Shown here: positions 62,820-64,000 of the stretch, piece by piece
How the letters are laid out: every line of letters starts with the position of its first letter
How positions within the stretch are numbered: the stretch's first letter is position 1
Assembly (NCBI GenBank): GCA_963810305.1
Contig: CAWEMY010000001.1
Location: forward strand, 62,001 to 126,000
Source of the DNA: JACDCA01 sp963810305
GTDB taxonomy: Bacteria > Acidobacteriota > Vicinamibacteria > Vicinamibacterales > 2-12-FULL-66-21
DNA: 64,000 nt
Direction: 5' to 3'
Position numbers and translations under genes: made by a program
Notes under the pieces: model-generated
What the model was told of the DNA's origin: nothing
What the model saw: only the letters and a program-made list of their open reading frames with translations
The model's database searches: none

Positions 62820-64000
62820 GTCTTCCAGCCTTTCCCGATCTTCTGCCACATCTCTTCAGCCTTCCGCGCTGCCGCGGCGCTGGTCGAAATCTTCGTCGGC
62901 CAGGGTCGGTGAAATCCTTCCGAGGCCCACTTGCGCGTCGCGTCGATGCCCATCTTGCTGCCGTAGGCCGGCAGGTCGCTCGCATCCTCGAGGTCGTCGA
63001 CGGGCCCGCGCGTGAACTGAACGTCGCGCTCCGGATCGTAATGGGTACCGACGATCCAGGCGACCTGCGCTTCGTCCTGGACGTCGACGTCCTTGTCGAC
63101 GACGATGATCGTTTTCGAGAACATCAGCTGACCGAGGCCCCAGAAGGCATTCATGATCTTGCGGGCGTGGCCGGGATATCGCTTGTCGATCGACACGAGC
63201 ACGATGTTGTGGAAGATGCCAGCCGCGGGAAAACTCATATCTACGATTTCAGGCAGGGTTTTCCGAATCAGCGGCAGGAAGATTCGCTCGCTTGCCTTCC
63301 CCAGATAGAAATCCTCCATCGGCGGGATGCCGACAACGGTGGTGAGATAGACGGGGTGCTTGCGATGCGTGATGCATGTCAGATGGAACACCGGGTAGTC
63401 GTCCGGATGCGAGTAGAAGCCGGTGTGGTCACCGAAGGGACCTTCACGGCGACGTTCCCCGGGCTCGACGTAGCCTTCGAGAATGATCTGCGCATTGGCG
63501 GGGACCTCGATGTCCTGGGTCACGCATTTCACGAGCTCGACCCGGTCACGTCTAAGGAAGCCGGCGAGCATCAGCTCGTCGAGGCCCTCGGGCATCGGTG
63601 CCGTCGCGGCGTAAGCGAGCGCGGGATCCGGGCCGAGCGCGACGGCCACCGGCATCCGTCTGTTCAGGCGCTCGGCGACGCGGTGATGCTGCGCTCCGCC
63701 TTTGTGCCGCTGCCAGTGCATGCCGGTTGTCCGTCCGTCGAACACCTGCATGCGGTAGGTACCGATGTTCCGCATCCCGGTTTCGGGATCCTTGGTAAAC
63801 ACCAGCGGGAAGGTGATGTAGCGGCCGCCGTCCTCCGGCCAGCATTTCAGTATCGGGATTTCGTCGAGTGATCCGTCCTTGCGGACCACTTCCTGGCACG
63901 GGCCGTCCTTCACCGTCTTCGGGAGAGCGTCCTTCAACCGGCTCACCGTCGGCAGCATCTTCATGGCGTCGAAGATGCCGGACGGGATCTTCGGACTTGT
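62816..64000 (-). CDS. ubiD: UbiD-family prenyl-FMN-dependent decarboxylase (5' end missing)
   Basis: 394 codons to the window edge, with a continuous frame. RYITFPLVFTKDPETGMRNI GTYRMQVFDGRTTGMHWQRH KG, VALGPDPALAYAATAP, EGPFGDHTGFYSHPDDYPVF, SFPAAGIFHNIVLVSIDKRY PGHARKIMNAFWGLGQ and IIVVDKDVDVQDEAQVAWIV are UbiD signatures including the ERxGPFGDH glutamate region. It needs the prenyl-FMN made by UbiX. In futalosine-type clusters it acts as the MqnL-type decarboxylase. About 90 N-terminal residues are beyond the edge. Confidence 0.94.
   Translation of the reverse strand, partial: TSPKIPSGIFDAMKMLPTVSRLKDALPKTVKDGPCQEVVRKDGSLDEIPILKCWPEDGGRYITFPLVFTKDPETGMRNIGTYRMQVFDGRTTGMHWQRHKGGAQHHRVAERLNRRMPVAVALGPDPALAYAATAPMPEGLDELMLAGFLRRDRVELVKCVTQDIEVPANAQIILEGYVEPGERRREGPFGDHTGFYSHPDDYPVFHLTCITHRKHPVYLTTVVGIPPMEDFYLGKASERIFLPLIRKTLPEIVDMSFPAAGIFHNIVLVSIDKRYPGHARKIMNAFWGLGQLMFSKTIIVVDKDVDVQDEAQVAWIVGTHYDPERDVQFTRGPVDDLEDASDLPAYGSKMGIDATRKWASEGFHRPWPTKISTSAAAARKAEEMWQKIGKGWKT

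Noticed and set aside
1..64000. tRNA or rRNA genes
   Set aside because: None recognised by eye on either strand; a covariance-model scan would be needed to exclude them.

Overview
The window is high-GC (low 60s % by eye) and reads as a chromosomal segment of an Acidobacteriota bacterium, most likely class Vicinamibacteria. This taxonomy is inference. It rests on a Ser/Thr kinase with TolB-like and TPR domains, a two-copy VWFA-related protein of the acidobacterial type, a Tad pilus operon headed by PilZ proteins, futalosine-type menaquinone genes, and many small palindromic and heptamer repeats between genes. No rRNA, tRNA, CRISPR array, insertion sequence or prophage was recognised.

Layout. 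0-6.6 kb (minus strand): 5' end of leuS, an NmrA-like reductase, a frameshifted kinase, a parD gene with a decayed parE, a broken zinc-ribbon gene, a TonB-like membrane protein and a class II histone-deacetylase-fold enzyme. 7.0-8.7 kb: a 38-aa membrane peptide and a TadG-like protein, a partial Tad-type module. 9.2-23 kb: a cell-surface glycan or lipid region with an FkbM methyltransferase, membrane phosphodiesterase, two GT-C type membrane proteins, MFS/spermidine-synthase fusion, toroid-fold protein, DUF362 lipoprotein, GT2 transferase, SAM methyltransferase and more polytopic proteins. 23-38.4 kb (minus strand): one long Tad locus running PilZ, PilZ, flp, flp, cpaA, tadE, cpaB, cpaC, cpaE, cpaF, tadB, tadC, a 31-aa peptide, tadD. 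It continues into an AAA ATPase, a double-VWA protein, a 57-aa peptide, a TonB-like protein and a secreted protein.

38.8-45.5 kb: DUF192 protein, zinc ribbon, sigma-54 activator, DUF374 acyltransferase, and the electron-transfer flavoprotein branch (ETF-QO, EtfA, EtfB). 45.5-50.6 kb: fatty-acid and phospholipid start genes fabF, acpP, fabG, fabD, plsX, then rpmF and yceD, with no fabH. 51-56 kb: dGTPase, deoB, miaA and tonB, separated by two copies of a complex repeat. 56.1-64 kb: menaquinone genes menG, ubiX, mqnP, a probable aminodeoxyfutalosine deaminase, mqnC, mqnA, an MqnE-like protein and ubiD. The MqnE-like protein, where mqnE would be expected, has no radical-SAM cysteine motif.

Two window-wide features matter to any user. 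First, about half of the real genes are split by single-base frame changes, often in short homopolymers, while both halves stay well conserved. Residual indel errors in a long-read assembly are the simplest explanation, so I annotate most of these as one gene with a frameshift and not as pseudogenes. Second, many gene junctions from 43.5 to 62 kb hold hairpins built from tandem units, mostly 7 bp, with a different unit at almost every site. These resemble the heptanucleotide STRR repeats of cyanobacteria and often supply the stop codon or last residues of the neighbouring gene.
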